Positions 37,355-47,540 of a DNA stretch of 64,000 nt are shown piece after piece. Numbering within the stretch: the first letter of the stretch is position 1; the number at the start of each line of letters is the position of its first letter. The notes under the pieces are model-generated. The model had not been told where the DNA came from. It did no database searches and saw only the letters and a list, made by a program, of their open reading frames with translations. Source of the DNA: Magnetococcales bacterium (GTDB lineage Bacteria > Pseudomonadota > Magnetococcia > Magnetococcales > Magnetaquicoccaceae); the NCBI GenBank assembly GCA_011089965.1, contig JAANAU010000007.1, positions 1-64,000 of the forward strand. Reading direction: 5' to 3'. The translations under genes were made by a program, and so were the position numbers.

Positions 37355-38557
37355 ATGGTGCCACATCGAGCTGCCACAACCACCCCGGGGCGCATCGGCG
37401 CCACCCTGTTGACCCTGTTGCTTTTGGCCGGATGTTCCACGCCCACCTGGCTGGGCGGCAAAACGGACGGCAAGGAGAGTACCCGCTTTCAGCCCCCGGA
37501 TCCCGGGGTCTCGACCGGCCTGAATCCAGTCTGGCACCGCTCCATCACCGGCTCGGCAGACAAACATTTCACCCAGCCTGCCCGCATGGCCGTGGGGCCG
37601 GATGGCCTGTATCTCGGCACGTTTCAAGGCCATGTGGTCCGGGTGGACCGCCAAAGTGGCGAGATTGTCTGGAAATCAGGGGTGGGCGCACCGGTGACCG
37701 GCGGGGTTGGCATCGATGCCGTGCGGGTCTATGCGGGCACGGAACAAGGAGTAATGGTCGCCCTGGACCGCACCACCGGAGTCGAGCTGTGGCGCACCCA
37801 GATGAACACCTCGGTGGACTCGGCCCCGCTGGCTGTGGATGGCAAGGTGATCTTTCTCACCCTGGACAACCGTACCCATGCCCTGGATGCCAATACCGGA
37901 CGCAAACTCTGGGTCCACTCCACCCCTGCCGAACAGTTGGTGGTGATGGGATCCTCCACCCCGTCATCCGCCGATGGATTGCTGTTCATCGGCTACTCTT
38001 CGGGGGAGGTGTTTGCCTTGCGTCTGGCCGATGGACAGAAGGTGTGGTCGGACAATCTGCGGGTGCTGGGGGGCAGCGGCGAGCTGGATCAGATCCAGGA
38101 TGTGGATGCGGCAGTGGTCTTTTCCGACGATTCCGGACCGCGCCTGGCCGCACGCCGCGCCTTTGCCGTCAATCATCAGGGTCGGGTCGTGGCCTATCTG
38201 ACATCCAATGGCAACCGGATCTGGGAAAAACGGGTCTCTGCCGTGCAACAGCCCCTCTGGTTCAAGGGACAACTGTTCATCGCCGACATGGAGGGGCAGA
38301 TCATGGCCTTGAGCAGTGATGATGGCGTGGAGTTGTGGCGCGTCCGTTTGAGCGATGGTCTGCTGAGTTCTCCGGTGATGTACAAAGGGATGCTGCTGGT
38401 GGCGGACAATCAGAAACGGCTGTTTGCCCTGGATCCGGCCAGCGGTCGCCTGACAGGCCGGGAGCTTCTGCCCGGACCGGTGTTGTCATTGCCCCAGGTC
38501 ACGGAAGAGGGGGTCTACTGGTGGACCAATGACGGTGATCTGTTGCGCTATGAATAA
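37355..38557 (+). CDS. bamB: Outer membrane assembly lipoprotein BamB
   Basis: BamB is the PQQ-fold beta-propeller lipoprotein of the BAM complex that inserts proteins in the outer membrane. The 400-residue protein has a signal with lipobox LLLLAGC (Cys near residue 27). Repeated beta-blades follow, with patterns such as GLYLGTFQGHVVRVDRQSGE and LDRTTGVELWRTQM, and the C-terminus gives QKRLFALDPASGRLTGREL. It lies seven bases after the yfgM gene and overlaps the start of der. Confidence 0.93.
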   Translation: MVPHRAATTTPGRIGATLLTLLLLAGCSTPTWLGGKTDGKESTRFQPPDPGVSTGLNPVWHRSITGSADKHFTQPARMAVGPDGLYLGTFQGHVVRVDRQSGEIVWKSGVGAPVTGGVGIDAVRVYAGTEQGVMVALDRTTGVELWRTQMNTSVDSAPLAVDGKVIFLTLDNRTHALDANTGRKLWVHSTPAEQLVVMGSSTPSSADGLLFIGYSSGEVFALRLADGQKVWSDNLRVLGGSGELDQIQDVDAAVVFSDDSGPRLAARRAFAVNHQGRVVAYLTSNGNRIWEKRVSAVQQPLWFKGQLFIADMEGQIMALSSDDGVELWRVRLSDGLLSSPVMYKGMLLVADNQKRLFALDPASGRLTGRELLPGPVLSLPQVTEEGVYWWTNDGDLLRYE

Positions 38558-39944
38558 TTCCGGAACATACCGGCCCTTGCTGGCCCTGGTGGGACGGCCC
38601 AATGTGGGCAAGTCCTCGCTGTTCAACCGTTTGACACGCAGTCGGGCCGCACTGGTGGACGACACGCCGGGTCTGACCCGGGATCGCAAATATGGAGAGG
38701 TGACGTGGGGGGGACGCGGCTGTCGGGTGGTGGATACGGGGGGGTTTGAAACCAGCACCAAAGAGCCACTGATCGCACGCATGCGCATGCAGGCCGATCT
38801 GGCCATGCAGGAGGCGGATCTGATCCTGTTCGTACTGGATGCCAAAAGCGGTCCTTTGGCCGATGATCTGGAGCTGGCCCAACGGTTGCGGCGGGGTGGA
38901 AAGCCGGTGATCGGTGTGGTCAACAAGGCCGAAGGCCATATCGGTGCCAGCGGTGTGGGCGAGTTTCATCAACTGGCTCTGCCGGTATTGGTGGCGGTCT
39001 CGGCAGCCCATGGCGAAGGGATCGACGAGCTGCTGCGGGCGGTTGTGGCCCGCTGGCCCGCTCCCATGGCCATCAGCCCGGCTGAAGAGCCGGATCCGGA
39101 GACAACCGTTCCACCGGATCCCCATGCCGTGGCACGGGTGGCTGTGGTCGGCTGTCCGAACGCGGGCAAAAGCACGCTCATCAACCGTCTGCTGGGCGAA
39201 GAGCGTCTGGTCACCTCGGATCTGCCCGGCACCACCCGCGATGCCATCGATACCCATCTGACCGATGGTCAGGGCCACCGCTATGTTCTGGTGGATACCG
39301 CCGGCTTGCGCCGCAAGTCGCGGGTGGCCCTGCGCATCGAGAAATATTCGGCCATAGCCGCCTTGCAGGCCATGGAACGGGCCAAGAGTGCGGTGCTGGT
39401 CCTCGATGCCGTACGTGGCATCAGCGAGCAGGATCAACGGGTGGCTGGTCACGCCCTGGAGGCTGGATGCGGACTGGTCTTTGCGGTCAACAAATGGGAT
39501 GCCGTACCCGGCGGACGCGAGGCGGAAAACCGCTTCCGGCGCGAGTTGGGACTGGCCTTTCCCCGGTTTGACCATGCCCCGGTGATCTTTGTCTCGGGTC
39601 TGACCGGACGGGGGGTGGAACGTCTGCTGCCTGCGGTCCGCAAGGTCTGGCAGGCAGGCCAGCAACGCATCTCCACCGGCATGCTCAACCGCTGGCTGGC
39701 CGAGGTGGAGGAGGAGAATCCCCATCCGCGCCATGCCGGTCGTCCAGTGCGCCTGAGATTCGTCTCCCAGGTCCGGGTGGCCCCCCCCTTGATCATCTTT
39801 TTCGTCAACCGTCCCGAAGCCATTGTCGAGAGCTACCGGCGTTATCTGGAGAACCGGTTACGGGAACGGTTTGGTTTCCAGGGGGTGCCGTTGCGTCTGG
39901 AGTTCCGCCCCAGCACCAAAGAGAATCCGTTTGCCGAACGGTAA
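38550..39944 (+). CDS. der: Ribosome assembly GTPase Der (EngA)
   Basis: Der is a double GTPase that matures the 50S subunit. The 464-residue protein has two G domains: G1 GRPNVGKSSLFN with DTPGLTRD, and G1' GCPNAGKSTLIN with LPGTTRDAID. The second-domain G4 is NKWD; the first has NKAE. The KH-like C-terminal domain is present. The ATG at 38550 overlaps the bamB stop by eight bases, and the frame back to 38529 is not needed. Der is the last gene of the rodZ-ispG-hisS-yfgM-bamB-der operon and is convergent with the next gene. Confidence 0.96.
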   Translation: MNNSGTYRPLLALVGRPNVGKSSLFNRLTRSRAALVDDTPGLTRDRKYGEVTWGGRGCRVVDTGGFETSTKEPLIARMRMQADLAMQEADLILFVLDAKSGPLADDLELAQRLRRGGKPVIGVVNKAEGHIGASGVGEFHQLALPVLVAVSAAHGEGIDELLRAVVARWPAPMAISPAEEPDPETTVPPDPHAVARVAVVGCPNAGKSTLINRLLGEERLVTSDLPGTTRDAIDTHLTDGQGHRYVLVDTAGLRRKSRVALRIEKYSAIAALQAMERAKSAVLVLDAVRGISEQDQRVAGHALEAGCGLVFAVNKWDAVPGGREAENRFRRELGLAFPRFDHAPVIFVSGLTGRGVERLLPAVRKVWQAGQQRISTGMLNRWLAEVEEENPHPRHAGRPVRLRFVSQVRVAPPLIIFFVNRPEAIVESYRRYLENRLRERFGFQGVPLRLEFRPSTKENPFAER

Positions 39945-39951
39945 ACCCGGA

Positions 39952-40920
39952 TCACTGCCGCTCCACCCAGCGGTGGATCCGGTTGATGATGCGTTTGCAC
40001 TCCTGATCCGTCAACGCGGCATACAACGGGATGGCCAGGGTTTGACTCAGCCAGCTCTGCCAGCCAGGCGGCGTCCCTGCCGGAAGCCGGAACCAATGCA
40101 CGGCCCCGCACCCGATTCCGGCTTTGGTCAAAAACGCCTCCAGGCTGATGCGGGCAGCGACATCACGCATCGGCAGATAGAAACACTCCCGGCAACGCCC
40201 CTGTGCCAGATCCGACGGCAGCCTGGCCCACCCCCGCAACCGCATGGCGGCATAGCGACTGACCAGCTCCCCGCGCCGTTCCAGCCGTTCCGGCAGGCTG
40301 TCGAGCAGGGAGAGTCCCAGGGCACAGGCCGCTGCACCCGGAGCATGAGATCGGCGTTGCCTCAAGGTCTCGATCAACTCCCCATCGGTGGAGAGCAGCA
40401 GAGCACCGACTCCCACCGGCAGAATACGCGGACCGGTCAGATTGACCAGCTGGATCGCCCCCTGGCCCACTCCCGACACAGGCAACGGTACGGCAGAGAT
40501 CTCCTCCAGAACCCACCGGGCATGACCGGCAGGCTGCCACCACCCCATCCCGGGTTGCTGCCACACAACCCCCCCTGCGGACACGGTCGGATCCGCATCG
40601 CGGTCATGCCAGTCACACCCCAGCCAGGCCCCATGCAGCGCCTCGCGCCAGGCAGGATCCAGCAACGGATCCACATGCACCCCCATCCCGGCAGGCCACC
40701 CCAGAATCTCTTTGATCAACCGGATCGCCTCAACATGGTCGGCAAACGCCACGGCCCGACGCTGCCACCTCTCCTCCCAGGCCCCTTCCCAGGAGCGCAC
40801 CAGTGCCGCATCCTGAAACGGATTCAGACCCAGTTGCGCCACCAGGGTTTGCGCGTCAACAACTGAAAGATCCGGACGGTACAGGGGGATTGAAAGGCTG
40901 TTTGGTAATTCCTGAGCCAC
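39952..40920 (-). CDS. DegT/DnrJ/EryC1 homologue lacking the PLP lysine
   Basis: This 322-residue protein fits the DegT aminotransferase fold at both ends (IPLYRPDLSVVDAQTLVAQL and LTDQECKRIINRIHRWVE) and in the middle (GALLLSTDGELIETLRQRRS). The active-site lysine expected before the TTGEGG-type turn is replaced by Arg (GPRILPVGVGALLL), and the Ser-Gly-Thr phosphate-binding loop is replaced by FADHVEAIRLIKE. So it probably does not bind PLP. Its role is unknown; it may be a regulatory or structural homologue. The start is a GTG at 40920 without a strong ribosome site. It is downstream of thiC across repeat copy D. Confidence 0.6.
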   Translation of the reverse strand: MAQELPNSLSIPLYRPDLSVVDAQTLVAQLGLNPFQDAALVRSWEGAWEERWQRRAVAFADHVEAIRLIKEILGWPAGMGVHVDPLLDPAWREALHGAWLGCDWHDRDADPTVSAGGVVWQQPGMGWWQPAGHARWVLEEISAVPLPVSGVGQGAIQLVNLTGPRILPVGVGALLLSTDGELIETLRQRRSHAPGAAACALGLSLLDSLPERLERRGELVSRYAAMRLRGWARLPSDLAQGRCRECFYLPMRDVAARISLEAFLTKAGIGCGAVHWFRLPAGTPPGWQSWLSQTLAIPLYAALTDQECKRIINRIHRWVERQ

Positions 40921-41011
40921 TCACAGATATCCAAGCATTAAAAAAAGATTTGGCCTAGAGGATTCATCGAAAATATTCTTAATGTTTTCACATTTAAAAA
41001 AACAAAAATAT

Positions 41012-41099
41012 GGAGTTTGTTTTGTTGGGGCGTTGCCCCAAACCCCACCAAGGGCGTTGCCCTTGGATCCCACCAGGGGCCACAGGCCCCTGGACCCTT
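41012..41099 (-). repeat. Multi-hairpin intergenic element, copy D (GC module)
   Basis: This inverted copy has only the GC-rich module. On the plus strand it reads TTGGGGC-GTT-GCCCCAA, then CCAAGGGC-GTT-GCCCTTGG, then CCAGGGGCC-ACA-GGCCCCTGG. The terminal CTGGGGG module is missing. It lies between the thiC stop and the DegT-like gene start. Confidence 0.88.
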
Positions 41100-41107
41100 T
41101 GACATAA

Positions 41108-42592
<1,485 letters not shown>

Positions 42593-42626
42593 CTAACCCT
42601 CATCGCCAATCACAAGGAGTTTTCCC

Positions 42627-43670
42627 ATGAGTCGGCTGGAAACCCATTTTGGCGCGCGCATCGCCTGGAGTACCGACCGGTCCAAAACCGTGCCGCTCCA
42701 CTTCGGCGATCCGGTCGCTGAAACGCGCGCCCTGATGACCGATGTGGCGCTGGTGGATCTGAGCCACCACGAACTGATCGCCATATCCGGAGACAATCCC
42801 AAGGATTTTCTGGGCGGACTGATCACCAACCAGGTCAAGAACGTCACCCCGGAACGCTCCATTTATGCCGCCCATCTGACCCCGCAAGGACGGTTTCTGT
42901 GGGATTTTACCATACTGCACGACGCCGAACGCCTGTTGCTCCTCACCGAACCCGGCAACGCCACTCCGCTGACCAACCGGCTCTCCCAGTTCATTCTGCG
43001 CGCCAAAATCCACATCACCCAAGACCCCATCCCTGCCCTGCTGGCCGTGGCCGGTCCCGAAGCCACCCGGGTCATCCAGGCTGTTTTTCCCCATCTGCCG
43101 CTCCTGGCTGCGGAACCGGGCGCCACCTTCACCTTGGAACCGATGGTGCGACTGTGGCGCGACCCCCGCCACGACCACTTCGGATGGCGACTGCTGGTTC
43201 CAACCGATCAGATCGCATCCTGGTGGGACCGGCTGGTCAAACGAATTCCGGCTGCCGGATTTGCCGCCTGGGAAGAGTACCGCATCCGGCGGGCACTGCC
43301 GCGCGGCGGTGACGAATTCATTCCCGAGGTGTCGTTGCCACTGGAGAGCGGACTGCTGGAGATGCATGGCGTGGATTTCGCCAAAGGGTGTTATGTGGGT
43401 CAGGAGACCACGGCACGCACCCATCATCGCGGCACCTTGAAAAAAAGAGTCTATTCCCTCATGCTGTCGCCCGGTCCTCTCGTGACACCAGGCACACCGA
43501 TCCTGCTGTCCAGTGGCAAAGAGACCGGGGTGCTCACCAGTGTCACCACAGGCAGTGGCGAACGGGCCGGATTGGGCATTGTCCACCCGAACGATATCGA
43601 CCCGGAGCGACCGTTGACCGTTGGGGGGGTCCAGGTCACGGCACGCAAACCCGATTGGGCCACCTGGTGA
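42627..43670 (+). CDS. ygfZ: Folate-binding protein YgfZ (GcvT-like)
   Basis: YgfZ is a folate-dependent protein needed for the activity of some iron-sulfur enzymes. The 347-residue protein has the GcvT fold and the family motif with the conserved cysteine, KGCYVGQETTAR, at about residue 257. The start region is VPLHFGDPVAETRA. A good ribosome site (AAGGAG, eight bases before the ATG) is present. Its divergent neighbour thiC is a radical-SAM iron-sulfur enzyme, which fits a YgfZ helper role. Confidence 0.93.
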   Translation: MSRLETHFGARIAWSTDRSKTVPLHFGDPVAETRALMTDVALVDLSHHELIAISGDNPKDFLGGLITNQVKNVTPERSIYAAHLTPQGRFLWDFTILHDAERLLLLTEPGNATPLTNRLSQFILRAKIHITQDPIPALLAVAGPEATRVIQAVFPHLPLLAAEPGATFTLEPMVRLWRDPRHDHFGWRLLVPTDQIASWWDRLVKRIPAAGFAAWEEYRIRRALPRGGDEFIPEVSLPLESGLLEMHGVDFAKGCYVGQETTARTHHRGTLKKRVYSLMLSPGPLVTPGTPILLSSGKETGVLTSVTTGSGERAGLGIVHPNDIDPERPLTVGGVQVTARKPDWATW

Positions 43671-43728
43671 TCGGAACAGATCACGGGTCGATAATATCTG
43701 TTATTTTGTTGCTGAGGATTCCTCTTCC

Positions 43729-44862
43729 ATGACGACCCAAACCGCTACCCCCACGTCTCTGCCGCCCCTGCCCCCTTTGCGCATCGGCGAATACACCGTC
43801 CCGGTCCCCATCATCCAGGGAGGGATGGGGGTACGGGTTTCGGCCCATCGTCTCGCCTCGGCAGTGGCCAATGAGGGGGGAGTCGGCGTGATTGCCGCCG
43901 TGGCCTTGTCGCTGGCCTCCAGGTATTACGAAAAGGGACGCGATTACTACCGTGCCAATGTCAAGGCATTGATCGAGGAACTCCAGACCGCCCGGGAGAT
44001 CAGCCCCAATGGCATCATCGGGGTCAACTGCATGGTGGCGATCCGCGATTTCGAGGCCATGGTGCGCACCTCGGTGGAACATGGTGCCCAGATGATCATC
44101 TCGGGTGCGGGCCTGCCCTTGCGGTTGCCGGAGTTTGCCACGGCCAATCCCAACACCGCGTTGATTCCGATCATCTCCTCGCTGCGCGCCGCCCGGCTGC
44201 TGGCCAAACGCTGGTACAAGCTCTACAAGCGGCTGCCGGATGCCATGATCTTCGAGGATCCGAACCGCGCCGGTGGTCATCTCGGGGTCAAGGATGCCAG
44301 TCAACTCTTTGCCCGGGAATACGATACCGATGTCGTGGTTCCGGAACTGGCCGAATGGTCGCACACCGAATACAACGACGAAATCCCGATCATCACGGCT
44401 GGAGGGATCTGGGATCGTCAAGACATCGATCACGCCTTTGCACTGGGTGCCAAAGGGGTGCAGATGGCCAGCCGCTTCATCTGCACCTTTGAATGCGATG
44501 CCCACGACCAGTTCAAACGGGCCTTCATCGATGCCAAAGCAGGGGATGTGGTGATCGTGGACTCCCCTGCCGGACTCCCTGGACGGGCACTGAGAACCCC
44601 GTTCACCAAAACGTTGTTGCGTGGCGGCGAGGTGGCCGATCAGTGCATTGCCACCTGTCTGGAAGCCTGCCGCTGCCGCGAAGAAAAAGAGACCTTCTGC
44701 ATTGCTTTGGCTCTGCATCGCGCCCAACAGGGCGACCTGGAAAACGGTCTGGTCTTTACCGGCTCCAATGCCACCCGTCATACCGGACTGGTGCATGTCC
44801 GGGACATTTTCCAGGAGATCCTGTACGGCATTCCGGTACAACCCGTGCCCATTCCCGGCTGA
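43729..44862 (+). CDS. Nitronate monooxygenase family FMN enzyme
   Basis: This FMN-dependent TIM-barrel protein of 377 residues belongs to the NMO/2-nitropropane dioxygenase group. The FMN region begins VPIIQGGMGVRVSAHRLASA. Conserved parts include IISGAGLPL, IFEDPNRAGGHLG and the phosphate-binding ITAGGI, with ASRFICTFEC in place of a related FMN loop. The true substrate is not known. I chose the ATG at 43729 with GAGGA upstream. It lies 58 bases after ygfZ. Confidence 0.88.
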   Translation: MTTQTATPTSLPPLPPLRIGEYTVPVPIIQGGMGVRVSAHRLASAVANEGGVGVIAAVALSLASRYYEKGRDYYRANVKALIEELQTAREISPNGIIGVNCMVAIRDFEAMVRTSVEHGAQMIISGAGLPLRLPEFATANPNTALIPIISSLRAARLLAKRWYKLYKRLPDAMIFEDPNRAGGHLGVKDASQLFAREYDTDVVVPELAEWSHTEYNDEIPIITAGGIWDRQDIDHAFALGAKGVQMASRFICTFECDAHDQFKRAFIDAKAGDVVIVDSPAGLPGRALRTPFTKTLLRGGEVADQCIATCLEACRCREEKETFCIALALHRAQQGDLENGLVFTGSNATRHTGLVHVRDIFQEILYGIPVQPVPIPG

Positions 44863-44900
44863 CCGAATCCACCTCCTTCCAGACTCACAGGCGAACGACC

Positions 44901-46043
44901 ATGCTGCCCGACTCCCGTTCCATCCAGCGTTTTTTTTCGGGTTTGGCCGAGGTGTGTCCGGTGGCCGAACTGAGTCACTTCCATCTGATCCACTGGTCTG
45001 CCGAGCCGCCTTCCCCTTTGGATCCTTTGCGCGCCTCCGGATTCCGGGGCAAGGTGGTGGCAGCGCGCGCTTCATTGGCCGATGCCCTCCGCCACCATCA
45101 TCCGGGTCTGGTTGTCGTCCTGGATGACCACCCCACAGCCGGTGAGCAGGCCGAACAGGTCCTGATGGAGTTGCCCCAGGGCAAAGAGGCGGCCCGTCTG
45201 GCCATCGATACTGCCCTGGCCGCTCTGACCCCGACCGGCAAGCTGTGGCTGTTTGGCGAAAAGGAATCAGGCATCCGCTCCCTCTCCAAACGCTATTCCG
45301 GGTGTGAAACCGCCCTGTGCAAGGGCCATCTGCGTCTGCACACCCTGACTGCTGCCAGCCAGCCGTTGCCGGACAAAGGGGAGTCTGCACCCTTCCGGCC
45401 CCAGGCCGATGGTTTTGCCTGTCTGGAATACGACGGATTGCCGATTGCGGTGCGACCCGGGATCTTCTCCTGGCGTACCATCGATGCCGCCACCCGGTTG
45501 CTTCTGGAGGCAGTCAGAGAGACTCCGGGGCGCAGCGTGCTGGACTGGGGATGCGGCAGCGGGGTGATCGGCGTTACATTGGCCCGCCGTTTTCCAGAGA
45601 TCCAGGTGGTCCTGAGCGATGATCTGGTCACAGCCACCCGGTGCGCCCGGCGCACGGTGGAGATGAACGATCTGTCCGGACGCTGTACGGTGCTCACCGA
45701 AGATGGCCTGGGGCCGGCACTCTCCAGACAGAAATTCGATACCATTTTCACCAATCCCCCCTTTCATCGGGGCGTGCGGACCGATCACGAGGCCACACTG
45801 GCCTTTCTGGCCCAGGCCAATGCCTGTTTGAACACTCAAGGTTCGCTGTGGCTGGTGGGCAACCGTTTTCTCGATTACGGCACGCTCCTGCGGCAGCAGT
45901 TCGGCCAGGTCGAAGAGATGGAAGGAGACGACGCCTTCACCCTCTGGCGCGCACTCAAGCTGCGCAAAACCACCACCCATTCCCGCCCCTCCCTCTCCCA
46001 GATCCCGGTGGGTCGCTGGATCGAGGCCGATGCTTTGTCTTGA
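44901..46043 (+). CDS. RsmC/RlmG-type rRNA guanine-N2 methyltransferase
   Basis: This 380-residue enzyme has two halves, the N-terminal one being a degenerate methyltransferase-like domain. The C-terminal half has motif I VLDWGCGSGVIGVTLARRF and the catalytic motif FTNPPFHRGVRT. The NPPFH form is typical of RsmC and RlmG, which methylate guanine N2 in 16S or 23S rRNA; which one this is cannot be told. The ATG at 44901 lies 38 bases after the nitronate monooxygenase gene. A short inverted repeat CCAACC-AACA-GGTTGG lies 20 bases after the stop. Confidence 0.82.
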   Translation: MLPDSRSIQRFFSGLAEVCPVAELSHFHLIHWSAEPPSPLDPLRASGFRGKVVAARASLADALRHHHPGLVVVLDDHPTAGEQAEQVLMELPQGKEAARLAIDTALAALTPTGKLWLFGEKESGIRSLSKRYSGCETALCKGHLRLHTLTAASQPLPDKGESAPFRPQADGFACLEYDGLPIAVRPGIFSWRTIDAATRLLLEAVRETPGRSVLDWGCGSGVIGVTLARRFPEIQVVLSDDLVTATRCARRTVEMNDLSGRCTVLTEDGLGPALSRQKFDTIFTNPPFHRGVRTDHEATLAFLAQANACLNTQGSLWLVGNRFLDYGTLLRQQFGQVEEMEGDDAFTLWRALKLRKTTTHSRPSLSQIPVGRWIEADALS

Positions 46044-46141
46044 TCCAACGCACCTGCACACCAACCAACAGGTTGGAGAGCCGCAGACATATTATCGCCG
46101 GGAAAGAATCTTCTGTTACTGAGACTGAAAGGTGTTTCATG

Positions 46142-46170
46142 GGATGCCAGAATGAGCTATTCTGGCATCC
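46142..46170. repeat. Perfect 12-base inverted repeat at the duplication edge
   Basis: The arms GGATGCCAGAAT (46142-46153) and ATTCTGGCATCC (46159-46170) are perfectly paired around GAGCT. The right arm ends at 46170, and the tandem duplication begins at 46171. It has no T run, so it is not a classical terminator. It may mark the breakpoint of the duplication. Confidence 0.8.
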
Positions 46171-46829
46171 ATCACGCCGCAACTCAGGAGCAACCGCCAT
46201 GTCGCAAGCCGTGACCTTTGATGACGTGTGGAAGATGTTTCAGGAAAATGCCCAACAGTTGCAGGAAACCAGATGGCAATTCCAGGAGATGGTCCGCGAG
46301 AGCCGGGAGCGCGGCGCCGAGCTTGACCGTCGGATGCAGGAGACGGATCGCAAGATCCAGGAAGTTGCCCGACAAATGAAAGAGACGGACCGCAAGCTGG
46401 ATCGGCTCGGTGGACGGTTGGGTGAGTTTGTCGAGGGGTTGGTGGCTCCGGCCTGCAAAACTTTGTTTGCGCAGAGAGGCATTCCGGTTCACAAGGTCAG
46501 TCGTCGGGTGGAGGCCGACTTGCCGGAAGGCCGTCACATGGAGATTGATCTGTTCGTCGTGAACACCGACTCGGTCGCATTGGTAGAGGTCAAAAGCAAA
46601 CTGACGGTGGATGATGTGCGGGAGCATGTGCGTCGCATGGACGATTTCAAGGAGTTTTTTCCGGAGTATGCCGACAAACGTGCGGTTGGCGCGGTCTCGG
46701 CCATGGTGATCGACGAGCATGTTGCCCGTTTTGCCATCAAACAGGGACTGTTCGTGATCGAGCAGGCCGGTGACACCCTGCGCATGGCCAACGATGATGA
46801 TTTCATACCAAAATGCTGGTGAATCCTGC
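46171..46829 (+). repeat. Tandem duplication, unit 1 (659 bases)
   Basis: The segment 46171-46829 appears identical, base for base, to 46849-47507. A 19-base spacer (46830-46848) separates the two. The unit contains a complete gene and its ribosome site AGGAG. Identity stops abruptly at both ends, which indicates a recent duplication. Confidence 0.95.
46199..46822 (+). CDS. DUF3782-like coiled-coil/PD-(D/E)XK protein, copy 1
   Basis: This 207-residue protein has an N-terminal coiled coil (about 10-75; DRRMQETDRKIQEVARQMKE with a clear repeat) and a C-terminal domain with a PD-(D/E)XK-type metal site. Its Asp is in RHMEIDLFVVN and its Glu-x-Lys in VALVEVKSKL. Such proteins (DUF3782 and relatives) are known in cyanobacteria and magnetotactic lineages as predicted nucleases of unknown use. 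The ATG has AGGAG eight bases upstream. An identical copy follows at 46877. Confidence 0.75.
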   Translation: MSQAVTFDDVWKMFQENAQQLQETRWQFQEMVRESRERGAELDRRMQETDRKIQEVARQMKETDRKLDRLGGRLGEFVEGLVAPACKTLFAQRGIPVHKVSRRVEADLPEGRHMEIDLFVVNTDSVALVEVKSKLTVDDVREHVRRMDDFKEFFPEYADKRAVGAVSAMVIDEHVARFAIKQGLFVIEQAGDTLRMANDDDFIPKCW

Positions 46830-46848
46830 TTTCCTCTCTGGCGTTTCA

Positions 46849-47507
46849 ATCACGCCGCAACTCAGGAGCAACCGCCATGTCGCAAGCCGTGACCTTTGAT
46901 GACGTGTGGAAGATGTTTCAGGAAAATGCCCAACAGTTGCAGGAAACCAGATGGCAATTCCAGGAGATGGTCCGCGAGAGCCGGGAGCGCGGCGCCGAGC
47001 TTGACCGTCGGATGCAGGAGACGGATCGCAAGATCCAGGAAGTTGCCCGACAAATGAAAGAGACGGACCGCAAGCTGGATCGGCTCGGTGGACGGTTGGG
47101 TGAGTTTGTCGAGGGGTTGGTGGCTCCGGCCTGCAAAACTTTGTTTGCGCAGAGAGGCATTCCGGTTCACAAGGTCAGTCGTCGGGTGGAGGCCGACTTG
47201 CCGGAAGGCCGTCACATGGAGATTGATCTGTTCGTCGTGAACACCGACTCGGTCGCATTGGTAGAGGTCAAAAGCAAACTGACGGTGGATGATGTGCGGG
47301 AGCATGTGCGTCGCATGGACGATTTCAAGGAGTTTTTTCCGGAGTATGCCGACAAACGTGCGGTTGGCGCGGTCTCGGCCATGGTGATCGACGAGCATGT
47401 TGCCCGTTTTGCCATCAAACAGGGACTGTTCGTGATCGAGCAGGCCGGTGACACCCTGCGCATGGCCAACGATGATGATTTCATACCAAAATGCTGGTGA
47501 ATCCTGC
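46849..47507 (+). repeat. Tandem duplication, unit 2 (659 bases)
   Basis: This is the second copy of the duplicated unit, identical to 46171-46829. It includes the same upstream AGGAG and all 207 codons of the gene. After 47507 the sequence diverges from that after 46829. Confidence 0.95.
46877..47500 (+). CDS. DUF3782-like coiled-coil/PD-(D/E)XK protein, copy 2
   Basis: The protein is identical to that at 46199-46822, with the same coiled coil and EVK nuclease-type motif. It lies 54 bases after copy 1. A promoter outside the duplicated unit is not apparent for either copy, so both may come from one transcript. If they oligomerise through the coiled coil, the two products cannot be told apart. 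Confidence 0.75.
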   Translation: MSQAVTFDDVWKMFQENAQQLQETRWQFQEMVRESRERGAELDRRMQETDRKIQEVARQMKETDRKLDRLGGRLGEFVEGLVAPACKTLFAQRGIPVHKVSRRVEADLPEGRHMEIDLFVVNTDSVALVEVKSKLTVDDVREHVRRMDDFKEFFPEYADKRAVGAVSAMVIDEHVARFAIKQGLFVIEQAGDTLRMANDDDFIPKCW

Positions 47508-47540
47508 CTTTATCTACATGTATCCCTGACAGACGCGCTC

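Noticed and set aside
43681-45390. A 569-residue minus-strand frame over the nitronate monooxygenase
   Set aside because: Antisense shadow; the composition is Arg/Gly/His-rich and unlike real proteins of the window.
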